Counted from the first letter of the stretch, positions 1 to 12,969 are shown. The stretch is 64,000 nucleotides of DNA from Siphonodentalium dalli (GCA_032622095.1 CP136068.1:149743365-149807364), one strand, 5' to 3'. Made by a program: numbers and translations. The notes: generated from the sequence alone by a model not told the origin.

Positions 1-883
1 ATTCATGTTGCTGATTTCCCACGCTGAATTTCCAAATCGCTGCATGCAGTTGGTGTTGCTATGTTTCTTATTGATTGGAGTAAACATGACCCTCTCCTGA
101 AAAAAACACCCAACGTGTCATTGAACATATTACAATCACCATATTGTATGTAATAAATTATGACAGTAAGTAACCAGGAGACTCGAACTTCTAAAGAACC
201 ATTCGCTGCTTATCACACAAGTGCCATCAACAAGGCCGATGCTGATAAGAAAAAGTTTCCACATCTCTCAGTGTATAACAATTAGCCCAAGGGGGCTTCG
301 TTGTTAATGATATAATGCAAATTAATGATACTATGTGTAAGCGGTGTGGACGAGTCGGGGATTGGGGAGAGCTGATACCGGAAGAAGCGGGGGATGCAAC
401 TCCATAAGGCAGGCGATATAGAAAACTGGGGACAAGAGATATTGGAAGCGAGGAGAAGGCAGCTAGAAGAGTCTAGAGAGTGAAGACAAGTCTGGTGAGT
501 TACCAATAGATAAAGCACGTTACATTGGTGGCAGAGGTGGGATCTGTCCATGCAGAATGTTTATTTTGTTGACATAATTCTGGAGTCACTGAATGGCAAG
601 TTTGGTGGGCAGTAGATGACTACTCACTATAACTGCATTATATAGTGATTATAATTGGTGACGTCTGTGTTTATCTTATGTAGTTGGTGATAACTTGGTG
701 TAAATATAATGACTTGGCAAACTAGTTACATAGTGAAAAAATGTGAATGCAATTTGTTGAGTATAATTCAGATTTTGGGAAGTATATAACTGCTGCAATC
801 TTGCAGGTACATTCCGTAGACTTTAAAATGTTTTTGTGCCTAATTAATAATCATGGAATTCCAGGTTCCAATTATTCTTGGCA
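1..883. other. No supported gene
   Basis: AT-rich sequence with no open frame that looks coding. A minus-strand open frame at 282-551 is Ser/Leu/His-rich without a recognisable motif and is treated as chance. A TTCCAG at 859-864 could be a splice acceptor for the open frame that follows. Confidence 0.4.
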
Positions 884-1399
884 ATGTCCAATCCCGGAAT
901 GTGTCTGTTGGCAGCAGGTTCTCGAGCCAATAATTTTATCCGATATGCACAACCAAACGATCTCCATATAGAGTATGACATTCAACGACGTGCTAAGGTG
1001 GACGATCTGACTGAAAAAGTTTGTAAGATGATTGTAAACTGGGAAAGAGAGTTCTTTAAACCAAATCAGGTTACAGCTAATGAAGCGTTCGAGAAGCTGC
1101 AACTGTACGAATCTCTAATTAAGTCACATGTTCCATCTGCTTTGGTAGGAATTATATCAATACCAACTTTTTTCTTTGGTGACTATTACAATAGCAATGA
1201 CATCAACATATCTGAACATGGATACACTGAGAACGATTTGAGACAGCGGCAAACAGAAATTTATGATAAAGTCGCTGAATTAAATAGACTCATAAAATTC
1301 CATAACTGTGCTCGGCAAGCTGTTTCTGGTTGCTGGGCTCATCGTGGGACCAGTTTGCTGTCAAAGATATCAATGTCTTGCAAAGCGTTATCTGCATAA
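884..1399 (+). CDS. Unrecognised open frame, possible exon or decayed gene
   Basis: The longest open frame in the first 3 kb, about 171 codons from the ATG at 884. The composition is protein-like (mixed charged and hydrophobic, with an NWEREFF segment, a hydrophobic stretch VGIISIPTFFFG and a charged helix-like tail around RQRQTEIYDKVAELNRLI). I recognise no family. Near 1340-1400 the plausible coding signal moves to another frame that stays open to the stop at 1554-1556 (YLHKICYDGLHVISGIKRQW), so the region may be one gene broken by a frameshift, or two exons. A TTCCAG at 859-864 lies just upstream. The second frame stops at the border of the MITE at 1558, so the original 3' end may have been cut by that insertion. 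No promoter or polyadenylation signal is evident. Function unknown. Confidence 0.3.
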   Translation: MSNPGMCLLAAGSRANNFIRYAQPNDLHIEYDIQRRAKVDDLTEKVCKMIVNWEREFFKPNQVTANEAFEKLQLYESLIKSHVPSALVGIISIPTFFFGDYYNSNDINISEHGYTENDLRQRQTEIYDKVAELNRLIKFHNCARQAVSGCWAHRGTSLLSKISMSCKALSA

Positions 1400-1557
1400 G
1401 ATTTGTTATGATGGTCTACATGTCATCAGTGGTATAAAACGTCAGTGGATTGAACTTATTGTTAGGGAATTTCGAGTGGATATTCAGTATCTTTGTGGTT
1501 TTTCAGTAGGACAATCTGTCGACCCAATACGCACACGCTTGACTACCAAACGATAAC

Positions 1558-2109
1558 AAATCGGGGTTCACGGTGAGATGGTTATTGGCATACAATCGCG
1601 ACCACGGGAGGCACGCGTGGTTTCGATTGACTATCATATTTAATCTGAAGGGGAATAATTCTATAAAGAATGTACATTTACGAAATAACGGCGATTTGTA
1701 TGAGAAATTGCAACACCACAATATATCAACTCTGATTAAATATAAATCAAAGTCTTCTATAGGGTGGGTGGGCTTGGTGGAGGGTTGGGTTACGCTCTTT
1801 AAAACACTTCAATTATTTCCGTTATTTCGTCAAAAACACTTCTTCAAATATCTCCGTTATTTAGTTAATAAAAATAATTTCCTATTTCTATATTTCTTTC
1901 TATTTCGCTGCATTTTTTATTCCGCTATTTCGCTGTATTTTCCTATTTCGCTTTTTCGTTGGATTTCATATTTCGATAATTCGCTATATTTGACATATTA
2001 TGGGATATGGAATTATATGATACCCTACATTTTGATATTCAATCGAACATCACGTGTCACCCGTGCTCGCGATTAGATGCCACTAGCCATCCATCGTGAA
2101 CCCCGATTG
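1558..2109. mobile_element. MITE with ~75-bp terminal inverted repeats
   Basis: The left end reads AATCGGGGTTCAC and the right end GTGAACCCCGATT. The arms (about 1560-1640 and 2030-2108) pair with scattered mismatches, including the blocks ATCGCGA and TTCGATTGA. The interior is AT-rich with repeated TATTTCG words and has no transposase. This is a non-autonomous DNA transposon remnant of unassigned superfamily. Confidence 0.75.
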
Positions 2110-2255
2110 CATATTGTTTGCTATCAACTCCTTGGCGTATTGGCTTATCTGTAATATCTTTGCTGATACCCAATATCTCATCAGGATCAGATATGTTTAG
2201 TGATACGTCTGTTTCAAGTATACAGATATCATGACTACAACTCAACAAGAATGAA

Positions 2256-2599
2256 TTAACCCTTTACCCAACAGAACGGCCCTGTGCCAATGCATTCTCT
2301 TATATATGCGAGTCGACCATAGGTCGCCTCGCATATATAAGAGAATGCATTGGCTTAACACATTAAATTTTTTTTAGGCCAATGCATTCTCTTATATATG
2401 CGAGGCGACCTATGATCGACTCGCATATATAAGAGAATGCATTGGCACAGGGCATAACTGTAACTATCACAATGTGGTCAAGGACCCGGTTCCAATGATA
2501 TCCATATTTATATGGTTCTATTGAGACAGACCGAAGATATTTTAGGCTGTTGAAGCTTTATTTGGCCGGTTTTGGCCGGTTTGTTGGGTAAAGGGTTAA
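2256..2599. mobile_element. piggyBac-type MITE with nested palindromes
   Basis: Both ends carry TTAA (2256-2259 and 2596-2599). The 18-bp inverted repeats start TTAACCCTTTACCCAACA and end in its complement. TTAA target duplication and CCC-starting termini are hallmarks of the piggyBac superfamily. Inside are two hairpin units, 2287-2353 and 2379-2445, each close to a perfect palindrome around TCGACC/GGTCGC. The second unit is the reverse complement of the first, and the pairing extends by CCCTGTG/CACAGGG (2280-2286 and 2446-2452). The element can therefore fold either as one long stem or as two adjacent stems. It encodes no protein, so it would be mobilised in trans. Confidence 0.85.
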
Positions 2600-3664
2600 A
2601 TTATGGGCATTCAAATCATACAACTACACATTGTCTGCATTGAGAGAGTAAACTCTTGAATACCCAACAGGATAACGTCTGTATAAGTCATAACATTTCA
2701 AACTCTACAGCCCTGCGATTATGTGCGACAATTGGGTTGCAAACTGTACACTTTAAACGTGTAACGTGCTTTATATATTGGTAACTCACCATATATGATA
2801 ATTACAAAGAAACGTTAGATAAATGTATAGAACCACAATACAACAGGTATATATAACACACTTATGGCATGTACATTGGTGACTCTCGTGTCTTACTAAA
2901 ACGACTCTACACATACACCGCCACAGACAAGGGGCATTCATAACGCACTGTTTTAAGTACATTGAATTTAGTTTCCTTGTTGAATGTTGTATCATATATG
3001 TATTTGCGAATGGCTATATGGAAGGGACAATGTTGTGTACAAATATTTACCATAGGGCGAGTGAGATCGGGCAAATTTAAAACGGATCGGCTCCGATCAA
3101 TATTATACTAATGGCATGAACTGATATATGTGCGCGCGCATTCAACCAACTCGCTCATCTGCTAACGTGCGGAGTAGCCATAATTAATGAACGTGTGTTA
3201 GGCTATTTTCTGGCGTATCATTTATCGGTATATGTGATATTAATTAATCCAAGGGCCCAGAAAAGAAGGGCGCATTGCCCCTCCCGCTTGTGTTAATTAA
3301 TCTTGTTGATACCTTTAATTGTTCCAAAAAGTAGCCCATGACTGTCCTCAGAACATATAATGATTATATCAATACCATGAGCAATGAAACTATATTCTGA
3401 TATATTGTACAGAAAATAAAATCAATGCCAATTATTGGCAAAGGAACCCAAAGTTGTTCGGACCGATGAGAATATCGGAAATGTTTTTATCATTAAAATG
3501 TAGTTTCTAAAGTATGGTTACAACTGATTATTTTTCAAAAGCAAGTAATTTCAGTACCAGTACTGCCACATTAGTAATCTTTACCATTTCCCGATTTACC
3601 TGATTCCGCAGAGAAGATACAGCGTGTATACAGTTTTGAGGCCAATCAAGTTGCTAGTGGGTCC
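2600..3664. other. Noncoding spacer before the satellite
   Basis: No coding or structural feature that I can support. The sequence is AT-rich with repeated TTAATTAAT words around 3185-3300. Short open frames lack any recognisable motif. Confidence 0.4.
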
Positions 3665-6600
3665 AGATATATAACATTGTATCAATGGTGGTTGTATGAT
3701 AATCTAATGAGCATTACGTTCTTATATATAACATTGTATCAATGGTAGTTGTATTATAATCTGGCCTCATTGCGTTCTGATATATTGCATTGTATCAATG
3801 ATAGTTGTATGATAATATGATGGGTATATGGTCTCACTACGTTCTTATATATAACATTGTATCAATGATAGTTGTATGATAATATGATGGGTATAAGTTC
3901 TCATTGCGGTCATATATATAACATTGTATCAATGATAGTTGTATGATAATCTGATGGGTATATGGTCTCATTGCGTTCTGATATATAACATTGTATCAAT
4001 GATAGTTGTATGATAATATGATGGGTATATGGTCTCACTACGTTCTTATATATAACATTGTATCAATGATAGTTGTGTGATAATCTGATAGGTATATGGT
4101 CTCATTATGGTCATATATATAACATTGTATCAATGATAGTTGTATGATAATCTGATGGGTATATGTTCTCATTGCGTTCTGATATATAACATTGTATCAA
4201 TGATAGTTGTGTGATAATCTGATAGGTATATGGTCTCATTATGGTCATATATATAACATTGTATCAATGGTAGTTGTATGATAATCTGATGGGTATATGG
4301 TCTCACTACGTTCTTATATATAACATTGTATCAATGATAGTTGTATGATATGATGGGTATATGGTCTCATTGTGGTCATATATATAACATTGTATCAATG
4401 ATAGTTGTATGATAATATGATGGGTATATGGTCTCATTCTGTTCATATATATAAGATTGTATCAATGGTAGTTGTATGATAATATGATGGGTATATGTTC
4501 TCATTGCGGTCATATATATAACATTGTATCAATGATAGTTGTATGATAATATGATGGGTATATGGTCTCATTCTGTTCATATATATAAGATTGTATCAAT
4601 GATAATTGTATGATAATATGATGGGCATATGGTCTCATTGCGGTCATATATATAACATTGTATCAATGGTAGTTGTATGATAATCTGATAGGTATATGGT
4701 CTCATTGCGGTCATATATATAAGATTGTATCAATGGTAGTTGTATGATAATATGATGGGTATATGGTCTCATTCTGTTCATATATATAACATTGCAACAA
4801 TGGTAGTTGTATGATAATCTGATAGGTATATGCTCTCATCGCGGTCATATATATAACATTGTATCAATGATAGTTGTATGATAATATGATGGGTATATGG
4901 TCTCATTGCGGTCATATATATAACATTGTATCAATGATAGTTGTATGATAATCTGATGGGTATATGTTCTCATTGCGTTCTGATATATAACATTGTATCA
5001 ATGATAGTTGTATGATAATCTGATGGGTATATGTTCTCATTGCATTCTGATATATAACATTGTATCAATGATAGTTGTGTGATAATCTGATAGGTATATG
5101 GTCTCATTATGGTCATATATATAACATTGTATCAATGATAGTTGTATGATAATCTGATGGGTATATGTTCTCATTGCGGTCATATATATAACATTGTATC
5201 AGTGATAATAGTGTGATAATCTGATGGGTATATGTTCTCATTGCGGTCATATATATATAACATTGTATCAATGGTAGTTGTGTGATAATCTGATGGGTAT
5301 ATGGTCCCATTATGGTCATATATATAACATTGTATCAAGGATAGTTGTATGATAATCTGATGGGTATATGTTCTCATTGCGGTCACATATATAACATTGT
5401 ATCAGTGATAGTTGTATGGTAATCTGATGGGTATATGTTCTCATTGCGGTCATATATATAAGATTGTATCAATGGTAGTTGTATGGTAATCTGATGGGTA
5501 TATGTTCTCATTGCGGTCATATATATAAGATTGTATCAATGGTAGTTGTATGGTAATCTGATGGGTATATGTTCTCATTGCGGTCATATATATAAGATTG
5601 TATCAATGGTAGTTGTATGATAATCTGATGGGTATATGGTCTCATTATGGTCATATATAAGATTGTATCAATAGTAGTTGTATGATAATATGATGGGCAT
5701 ATGGTCTCATTGCGGTCATATATATAAGATTGTATAAGTGGTAGTTGTATGGTAATCTGATGGGTATATGGTCTCATTGTGGTCATATATATAAGATTGT
5801 ATCAATGGTAGTTGTATGGTAATCTGATGGGTATATGTTCTCATTGCGGTCATATATATAAGATTGTATCAATGGTAGTTGTATGGTAATCTGATGGGTA
5901 TATGTTCTCATTGCGTTCTGATATATTGCATTGTATCAATGATAGTTGTATGATAATATGATGGGTATATGGTCTCACTACGTTCTTATATATAACATTG
6001 TATCAATGGTAGTTGTATGATAATCTGATGTGTATATGTTCTCATTGCGGTCACATATATAACATTGTATCAATGGCAGTTGTATGCTAATCTGATCGGT
6101 ATATGTTCTCATTGCGGTCATATATATAACATTGTATCAATGATAGTTGTATGATGATCTGATGGGTATATGTTCTCATTGTGGTCATATATATAACATT
6201 GTATCAATGATAGTTGTATGGTAATCTGATTGGTATATTGTCTCATTGTGGTCATATATATATAAGATTGTATCAGTGGTAGTTGTATGATAATCTGATG
6301 GGTATATGTTCTCATTGTGGTCATATATATAAGATTGTATCAATGATAGTTGTATTATAATATGAAGGGTATATGTTCTCATTGTGGTCATATATATATA
6401 TATGATTGTATCAATGATAGTTGTATGATGATCTGATGGGTATATGGTCTCATTGTGGTCATATATATATAAGATTGTATCAATGATAGTTGTCTGATAA
6501 TCTGATGGGTATATGGTCTCATTGCGGTCATATATATAAGATTGTATCAATGGTAGTTGTCTGATAATCTGATAGGTATATGGTCTCATTATGGTCATAT

Positions 6601-9365
6601 ATATAAGATTGTATCTATGATAGTTGTATGATAATCTGATGGGTATATGGTCTCATTGTGGTCATATATATAATATTGTGTCAATGGTAGGTGTATGATA
6701 ATCTGATGGGTATATGGTCTCATTGTGGTCATATATATAAGATTGTATCAATGGTAGGTGTATGATAATCTGATGGGTATATGGTCTCATTGTGGTCATA
6801 TATATAACATTGTGTCAATGGTAGGTGTATGATAATCTGATGGGTATATGGTCTCATTGTGGTCATATATATATAACATTGTGTCAATGGTAGGTGTATG
6901 ATAATCTGATGGGTATATGGTCTCATTGCGGTCATATATATAACATTGTATCAATGATAGTTGTATGATAATATGATGGGTATATGGTCTCACTGTGGTC
7001 ATATATATAAGATTGTATCAATGGTAGTTGTATGATAACCTGATGGGTATATGCTCTCATTGTGACCATATATATAAGATTGTGTCAATGACAGTTGTAT
7101 GATAATATGATGGGTATATGGTCTCATTGTGGTCATATATATAATATTGTGTCAATGGTAGTTGTATTATAATCTGATGGGTATACGGTCTCATTGCGGT
7201 CATATATATAAGATTGTATCAATGGTAGGTGTATGATAATCTGATGGGAATATGGTCTCATTGTGGTCATATATATAAGATTGTATCAATGGTAGTTGTA
7301 TGATAATCTGATGGGTATATGGTCTCATTGTGGTCATATATATAAGATTGTATCAATGGTAGTTGTATGATAATCTGATGTGTATATGGTCTCATTGTGG
7401 TCATATATATAATATTGTGTCAATGGTAGTTGTATTATAATCTGATGGGTATATGTTCTCATTGCGGTCATATATATAATATTGTATCAATGGTAGTTGT
7501 ATGATAATCTGATGGGTATACGGTCTCATTGCGGTCATATATATAACATTGTATCGATGGTAGCTGTATGATAATATGATGTGTATATGTTCTCATTGCG
7601 GTCATATATATAAGATTGAATCAATGATAGTTGTATGATAATCTGATGGATATATAGTCTCATTGTGGTCATATATATGACATTGTATCATTGATAGTTG
7701 TATGATAATCTGATGGGTATATGTTCTCATTGTGGTCATATATATATAACATTGTATCAATGATAGTGGTATGATAATCTGATGGGTATATGTTCTCATT
7801 GCGGTCATATATATAAGATTGTATCAATGATAATTGTATGATAATCTGATGGGTATATGTTCTCATTGCGGTCATATATATAAGATTGTATCAATGATAG
7901 TTGTATGATAATCTGATGGGTATATGGTCACATTGCGGTCATATATATAATATTGTATCAATGGTAGTTGTATTATAATCTGATGGGTATATGGTCTCAT
8001 TGCGGTCATATATATAATATTGTATCAATGGTAGTTGTATTATAATCTGATGGGTATATGATCTCATTGTGTTCATATATATAAGATTGTGTCAATGGTA
8101 GTTGTATGATAATATGATGGGTATATGTTCTCATTGTGGTCATATATATAACATTGTATCAATGATAGTTGTATGATAATATGATGGGTATATTGCCTCA
8201 TTGTGGTCATATATATAAGATTGTATCAATGATAATTGTATGATAATCTGATGGGTATATGGTCTCATTGTGGTCATATATATAACATTGTATCAATGAT
8301 AATTGTATGATAATCTGATGGGTATATGTTCTCATTGTGGTCATATATATAAGATTGTATCAATGATAATTGTATGATAATCTGATGGGTATATGGTATC
8401 ATTGTGGTCATATATATATAAGATTGTATCAATGGTAGTTGTATGATAATCTGATAGGTATATGCTCTCATTGTGGTCATATATATAAGATTGTATCAAT
8501 GGTAGTTGTATGATAATCTGATGGGTATATGGTCTCATTGTGGTCATATATATAAGATTGTATCAATGGTAGTTGTATGATAATCTGATGGGTATATGCT
8601 CTCATTGTGGTCATATATATAAGATTGTATCAATGGTAGTTGTATGATAATATGATGGGTATATGCTCTCATTGTGGTCATATATATAATATTGTATCAA
8701 TGGTTGTTGTATGATAATCTGATGTGTATATGGTCTCATTGTGGTCATATATATAACATTGTATCAAGGATAGTTGTATGATAATCTGATGGGTATATGT
8801 TCTCATTGCGGTCATATATATAAGATTGTATCAAGGATAGTTGTATGATAATCTGATGTGTATATGGTCTCATTGCGGTCATATATATAACATTGTATCA
8901 ATGGTAGTTGTATGATAATCTGATGGGTATATGGTCTCATTGTGGTCATATATATAACATTGTATCAAGGATAGTTGTATGATAATCTGATGGGTATATG
9001 GTCTCATTGTGGTCATATATATAACATTGTATCAATGGTAGTTGTATGATAATCTGATGGGTATATGTTCTCATTGTGGTCATATATATAACATTGTATC
9101 AAGGATAGTTGTATGATAATCTGATGGGTATATGGTCTCATTGCGGTCATATATATAACAGTGTATCAATGATAGTTGTATGATAATCTGATGGGTATAT
9201 GTTCTCATTGCGGTCATATGTATAACATTGTATCAATGGTAGGTGTATGATAAGCTGATGGGAATATGGTCTCGTTACGTCCTTATGTATAACATATCAA
9301 TGGTAGTTGAATGATAATTTGAAGGGCATATGGTCTCATTACGTTCATATATATCATATATCAAT
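3665..9365. repeat. 67-bp satellite array, about 85 copies
   Basis: Head-to-tail units of about 67 bp with the core ATAACATTGTATCAATG, then TAGTTGTATGATAATCTG, then GGGTATATGGTCTCATTG and CGGTCATATAT. Units at both ends are diverged (3665-3800 and 9240-9365), as expected where recombination is less efficient. Frequent variants are GCGG or GTGG before TCAT, AACATTG or AAGATTG, and GATAG or GGTAG. Variants occur in local clusters: GTGTCAATGGTAGGTG is concentrated at about 6660-6900. Because 67 is 3n+1, minus-strand frames stay open for about three units and create many spurious 68-residue open frames. Confidence 0.97.
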
Positions 9366-9451
9366 GGTCTGTGTATGCTGAGCGGATGTGGCATCCTTAA
9401 CATCTCGAAATTCACTCAACTCAATATGTCCGAGAACGACATACCTTTGGT

Positions 9452-9798
9452 TTGTCCTGAGTAGGGTTCGGAGTAATCCTGGACCGGCTGCACCCCTGAC
9501 TGTCCTGTGGATGGATTTAAGTACTCCTCGTCCTGCTGCGCGCCTGGCTGTCCTGAGTAGTGTTCGGAGTAATCCTGGACCGGCTGCACCCCTGACTGTC
9601 CTGTGGAGGGATTTAAGTACTCCTCGTCCTGCTGTTCGCCTGGCTGTCCCGAGTAGGGTTCTGAGTAATCTTTGTCCGTCTGCGCGCCTGGCTGTCCTGA
9701 GTAGGGTTCTGATTAATCCTGATCCGTCTGCAGGCCTGGCTGTCCTGTGGAGGGATGTAAGTTATTCTGGTCCTGCTGCACGCCTGTTGTTTCGTCCA
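9452..9798. repeat. GC-rich 51-bp minisatellite with 102-bp higher-order period
   Basis: About seven units of 51 bp containing CCTGGCTGTCCTG and AGTAATCCTGG or AAGTACTCCTCG. The first units alternate between two types, giving a 102-bp higher-order period. Since 51 is a multiple of 3, a plus-strand frame stays open through the array and reads as a 17-residue repeat (SNPGPAAPLTVLW type). A minus-strand frame is also open. The array is much more GC-rich than its surroundings and adjoins the AT-rich satellite. I treat it as a minisatellite, not a gene, because no start, splice site or flanking coding sequence supports expression. Confidence 0.85.
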
Positions 9799-9799
9799 T

Positions 9800-12008
9800 A
9801 ACATTCGGTGTAATTCCACTACAGGAAAGGAAAACAAAATTTGGAGACCAATTCACAGAAACACTCTTAATGCCCAGGGGACCTAAATATTCACCATGAA
9901 ATTGAGTCAAGTATTTGTTCCACACAACCGTGTGTTTTTTTTTCTGGAATATTGTGGTCAATTTTATTAATATTTTTAATTATGTTGGCAAATAAACCCA
10001 TTTAGCAGGTCATAGCTATTAATTTAAGTGTTATGAATAATACGGAAGTGTATTTTGAGAACATTTGGGTGTCGTCAATAGATCCTGATATTCAAGTAGT
10101 GGAACTGCTGGATATGCTTCGAGTGCTCCCTAATTACACATATATTATACATTTATAATACACATAATCCGTTAATAATATAATTGGCTGAAACAGGCCG
10201 TCTGGAGCCGTTAGTCGGCGTCGCAGGGGTCTGCGGCCACTGTGCACACATTCTGATCTCTAACCCCGTTATAACATCCGCCGGGCTAACGGACATTTTT
10301 ATAATGGAACGTGTGTGATTCGATGTGATCATAACATTGGACTCTTAACTATGTTGACATGACGGTTGTTGTGAATTTGAGATTACCACACCTTACAATG
10401 AAGATTACAACTCATCGGACTCACAATGTTTACGTTCATCACTCCCTCTGTAGGAGTTCAAACAGGATTATTAAAAGTAAAAGTGTTGAGGATTTCTTTT
10501 CGTTTCTGTTTGGTTAATATAGTTGGTATTTTTACACAACCGCTGACACGAAGAATATGAATTAAAATTATGCCATTCTCCCAAAATTACTACATTTATA
10601 TATAAAATGCTGCTATTCTCCCACAATTATGTTTGGGTATTATCCATAGTCATTACGGACTTGACTTGGAGTGAACATAAAAACTAACTCCATATTTCAA
10701 CAGTTGTTTGATACGTTTAGTTGACATTGTTTCATACGTTTAGTATTACATCTCTCCTCTTTCAATCTCTAGCTGCTACTGATCAATTTCGACGTAGATT
10801 CACTTCACCCTAAAGAACGGCCACTTCGCCTTATTGTTGTGGTGGGGCGCCCTGAAAATCGGGTCTAGGCTGGTCCTTGTCATGACTTTTCCAGTGATTA
10901 CAGTGACATATGGTTTAACTTCTAGTAATTGCATGGTAATGTCATGTTCATGTGGTCACACTACATGTATATGTTGACAAGTAGTCACACAAAATACTTA
11001 TCGATTGACGTTAAAGATGTACGTATTTATAGACATCATGTGTTTATTATGTTCAATTTCAAGAGTGCCGATTATAACATTTAAAAATATGTTTAACTAT
11101 AATGTTTATGGTCCATATATCGCTGACTAGTCTCCCAACAATTTAATTAACTATGGTTTGTCGTATCAACGTGACAAGATCTCGTATTCGTATTCAAGAT
11201 ATTCGGAGATAACATGCCGTCACCCATCTACATGGCTGTGATTTAGGGGGGCATTCACGAATGTGGCAATGACTGACCTTAAAGGCGTACTGTTATGGTG
11301 TGCTGAAAAAGAAAACAATCGTTGTGTAGAATTGTGAACATGTTCAGTTCCTGAAAGTGTATGCACGACTTGATCACATTTACGCACACTCCCAGTCAGT
11401 CGTTGTACTTGTGAGCTCTCGTCAGACAGACAACAGATGCCCTAAACACAACATCGTAGGTATTCCATATATATCATCCAATTGAAGGGTGTTTTTGCAT
11501 CGACTAATTGGCGTTATATTGAGATTGTCGAAATTTGTAAACATGTAATGTGTAATAGTACTTGAATATGCATGAGTATAATATTATTTCTTTGTATGTT
11601 TAGTATGTGTGGCATGTTTCTCGTCCCCAACTCAATGTCCTAATATTTGGCATAAGAATTGATTTTTTTTTAGAACTCCAGCATGAACTATCTTGCACAT
11701 TTACATGTATTAGACAACGGAAACTGCACTTCAATAAAATATGTATTGGGTTGTACTTTAGACTTTAGATTTGACTACGTGTACGTATTGCGTACCTTTA
11801 CTTTTGTTTTCTTTCTCTGTGTGTATTTATACCGAATGTCATGTACTGTCTTTTTCGAGGGACATTCGAACTGAGCTACAACAATTACTAAACCCCTACG
11901 AATGTTCTCAGAATTACTTACTTTTCTCCTGTTTGTTTGAAAATGTCTGGAGCTCATCATATTGCACGTCTCCATTCTCATATTGCTGTGTAGCTTCCCT
12001 CTGTAAAT
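9800..12008. other. No supported gene
   Basis: AT-rich spacer. The open frames at 11683-11874 and 11771-12016 overlap in different frames and lack recognisable domains. No repeats or RNA genes were seen. Confidence 0.4.
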
Positions 12009-12134
12009 CATCGTAATCAGGGCTGAAATTCATACAAGCTTCATTGGTAATCAAAGTAATCAGGGCTTAAATTGTTACAAGCTTCATTGGTAACCATCGT
12101 AATCAGGGCCGCAATTCACACAAGCTTCATTGGT
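12009..12134. repeat. 43-bp tandem repeat, three copies
   Basis: AATCAGGGC recurs at 12015, 12058 and 12101, each time followed by ACAAGCTTCATTGGT. The copies differ at a few positions. Noncoding. Confidence 0.9.
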
Positions 12135-12173
12135 TTGATGACTGTGTTTGGAATATAGTTTCTAATTAATCGA

Positions 12174-12197
12174 TTATATATATATATATATATATAT
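12174..12197. repeat. (TA)n microsatellite
   Basis: Uninterrupted TA dinucleotides. Confidence 0.95.
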
Positions 12198-12637
12198 GCC
12201 ATATTAAATAATATACTGACTACAACACAAATTGATAGCACCTATAGTATATTCCACAAAAGACTTCAGGGCCAACATCATTTCATCCAAAGGGGTGTAA
12301 AACGGCTGCGTTCATGCCATACATGTAAATAGATTTGTAACCACTGGCAAAACTGATAAGTAGACATTTCATTCTCACTGATAATTCTATGAATCACATT
12401 ATTGTATCAAACTCAAATTACAACTATATGTTCCATGAAATATTTGCCAAAAATATAGAATAGTATCGCTTCAACACCACTGCACGTGACTTGCATATTC
12501 TCCACATTGGAGCAATATTGTTTGTCTCTTGTTACCATTCATATAGAAATACAAAGAGATCAGCCATGACATCTTTCAATCGACAATTGAATTGTAGTGC
12601 TTCATTAAAACATTATTGTAGACTAAAATGCAATGTA

Positions 12638-12810
12638 TTAAAGCACGGGTTGTGGGCGAATCTCAAGGCGTTCCATAGTTTCGATGAGTCGCTGGGCCAT
12701 ATGTCGTGCGGTGTTTTGCTCCGGCGTGATCTCGGTTGACAGTACATATCTTCCAATTTCCCATTGATCTTTCGGGATGAAGTACACGTGGTCAAGGAAA
12801 AACACGTTGT
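12638..12810 (-). CDS. Possible terminal coding exon (receptor tail?), unrecognised
   Basis: The minus-strand frame behind the acceptor GTTAAG at 12811-12816 reads 56 codons, starting NVFFLDHVYFIPKDQWEIG and ending RLEIRPQPVL, then TAA. The composition is strongly protein-like. The frame is closed immediately upstream by an in-frame TAA, so it fits only as an exon entered in phase 1. That is the phase of the donor that closes the transmembrane exon (16585), so this could be the cytoplasmic tail and stop of the same minus-strand IgSF gene. I recognise no domain, and no tyrosine-based signalling motif of ITAM or ITIM form is visible. Alternatives are the last exon of another gene or a fossil fragment. 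No clear AATAAA was found just downstream. Confidence 0.4.
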
Positions 12811-12969
12811 CTTAACAGACTCCTGTACATTATTTAATTGTTCAATCAACGTCAGTCCATTCGCTCTCTAAAACCGACACCTTCCACTATGCTCAGTGGC
12901 ATCATATCGCGGGCGACAAATTTAGCCAGTTTATCTGCTTTTTAGTATCGCTAAGTTTTCCGCCTGAAA

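Noticed and set aside
2057-2248. Minus-strand frame with acidic, protein-like composition (ISDPDEILGISKDITD)
   Set aside because: Only about 60 codons between two MITEs, with part of it inside a TIR. No recognisable family, too weak to call.
5113-8547. Many 68-137-residue minus-strand open frames with TYTHQIIIQLPLIQ-like repeats
   Set aside because: They are an arithmetic by-product of the 67-bp satellite (3n+1 period) and carry stops in the third frame.
3665-9365. Possible CRISPR-like array
   Set aside because: Units are directly adjacent with no unique spacers, and the genome is animal. The same holds for 56031-61233.
9388-9801. Pro/Ala/Leu-rich 137-residue plus-strand open frame
   Set aside because: Produced by the 51-bp minisatellite. 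No start context, splice sites or flanking coding sequence.
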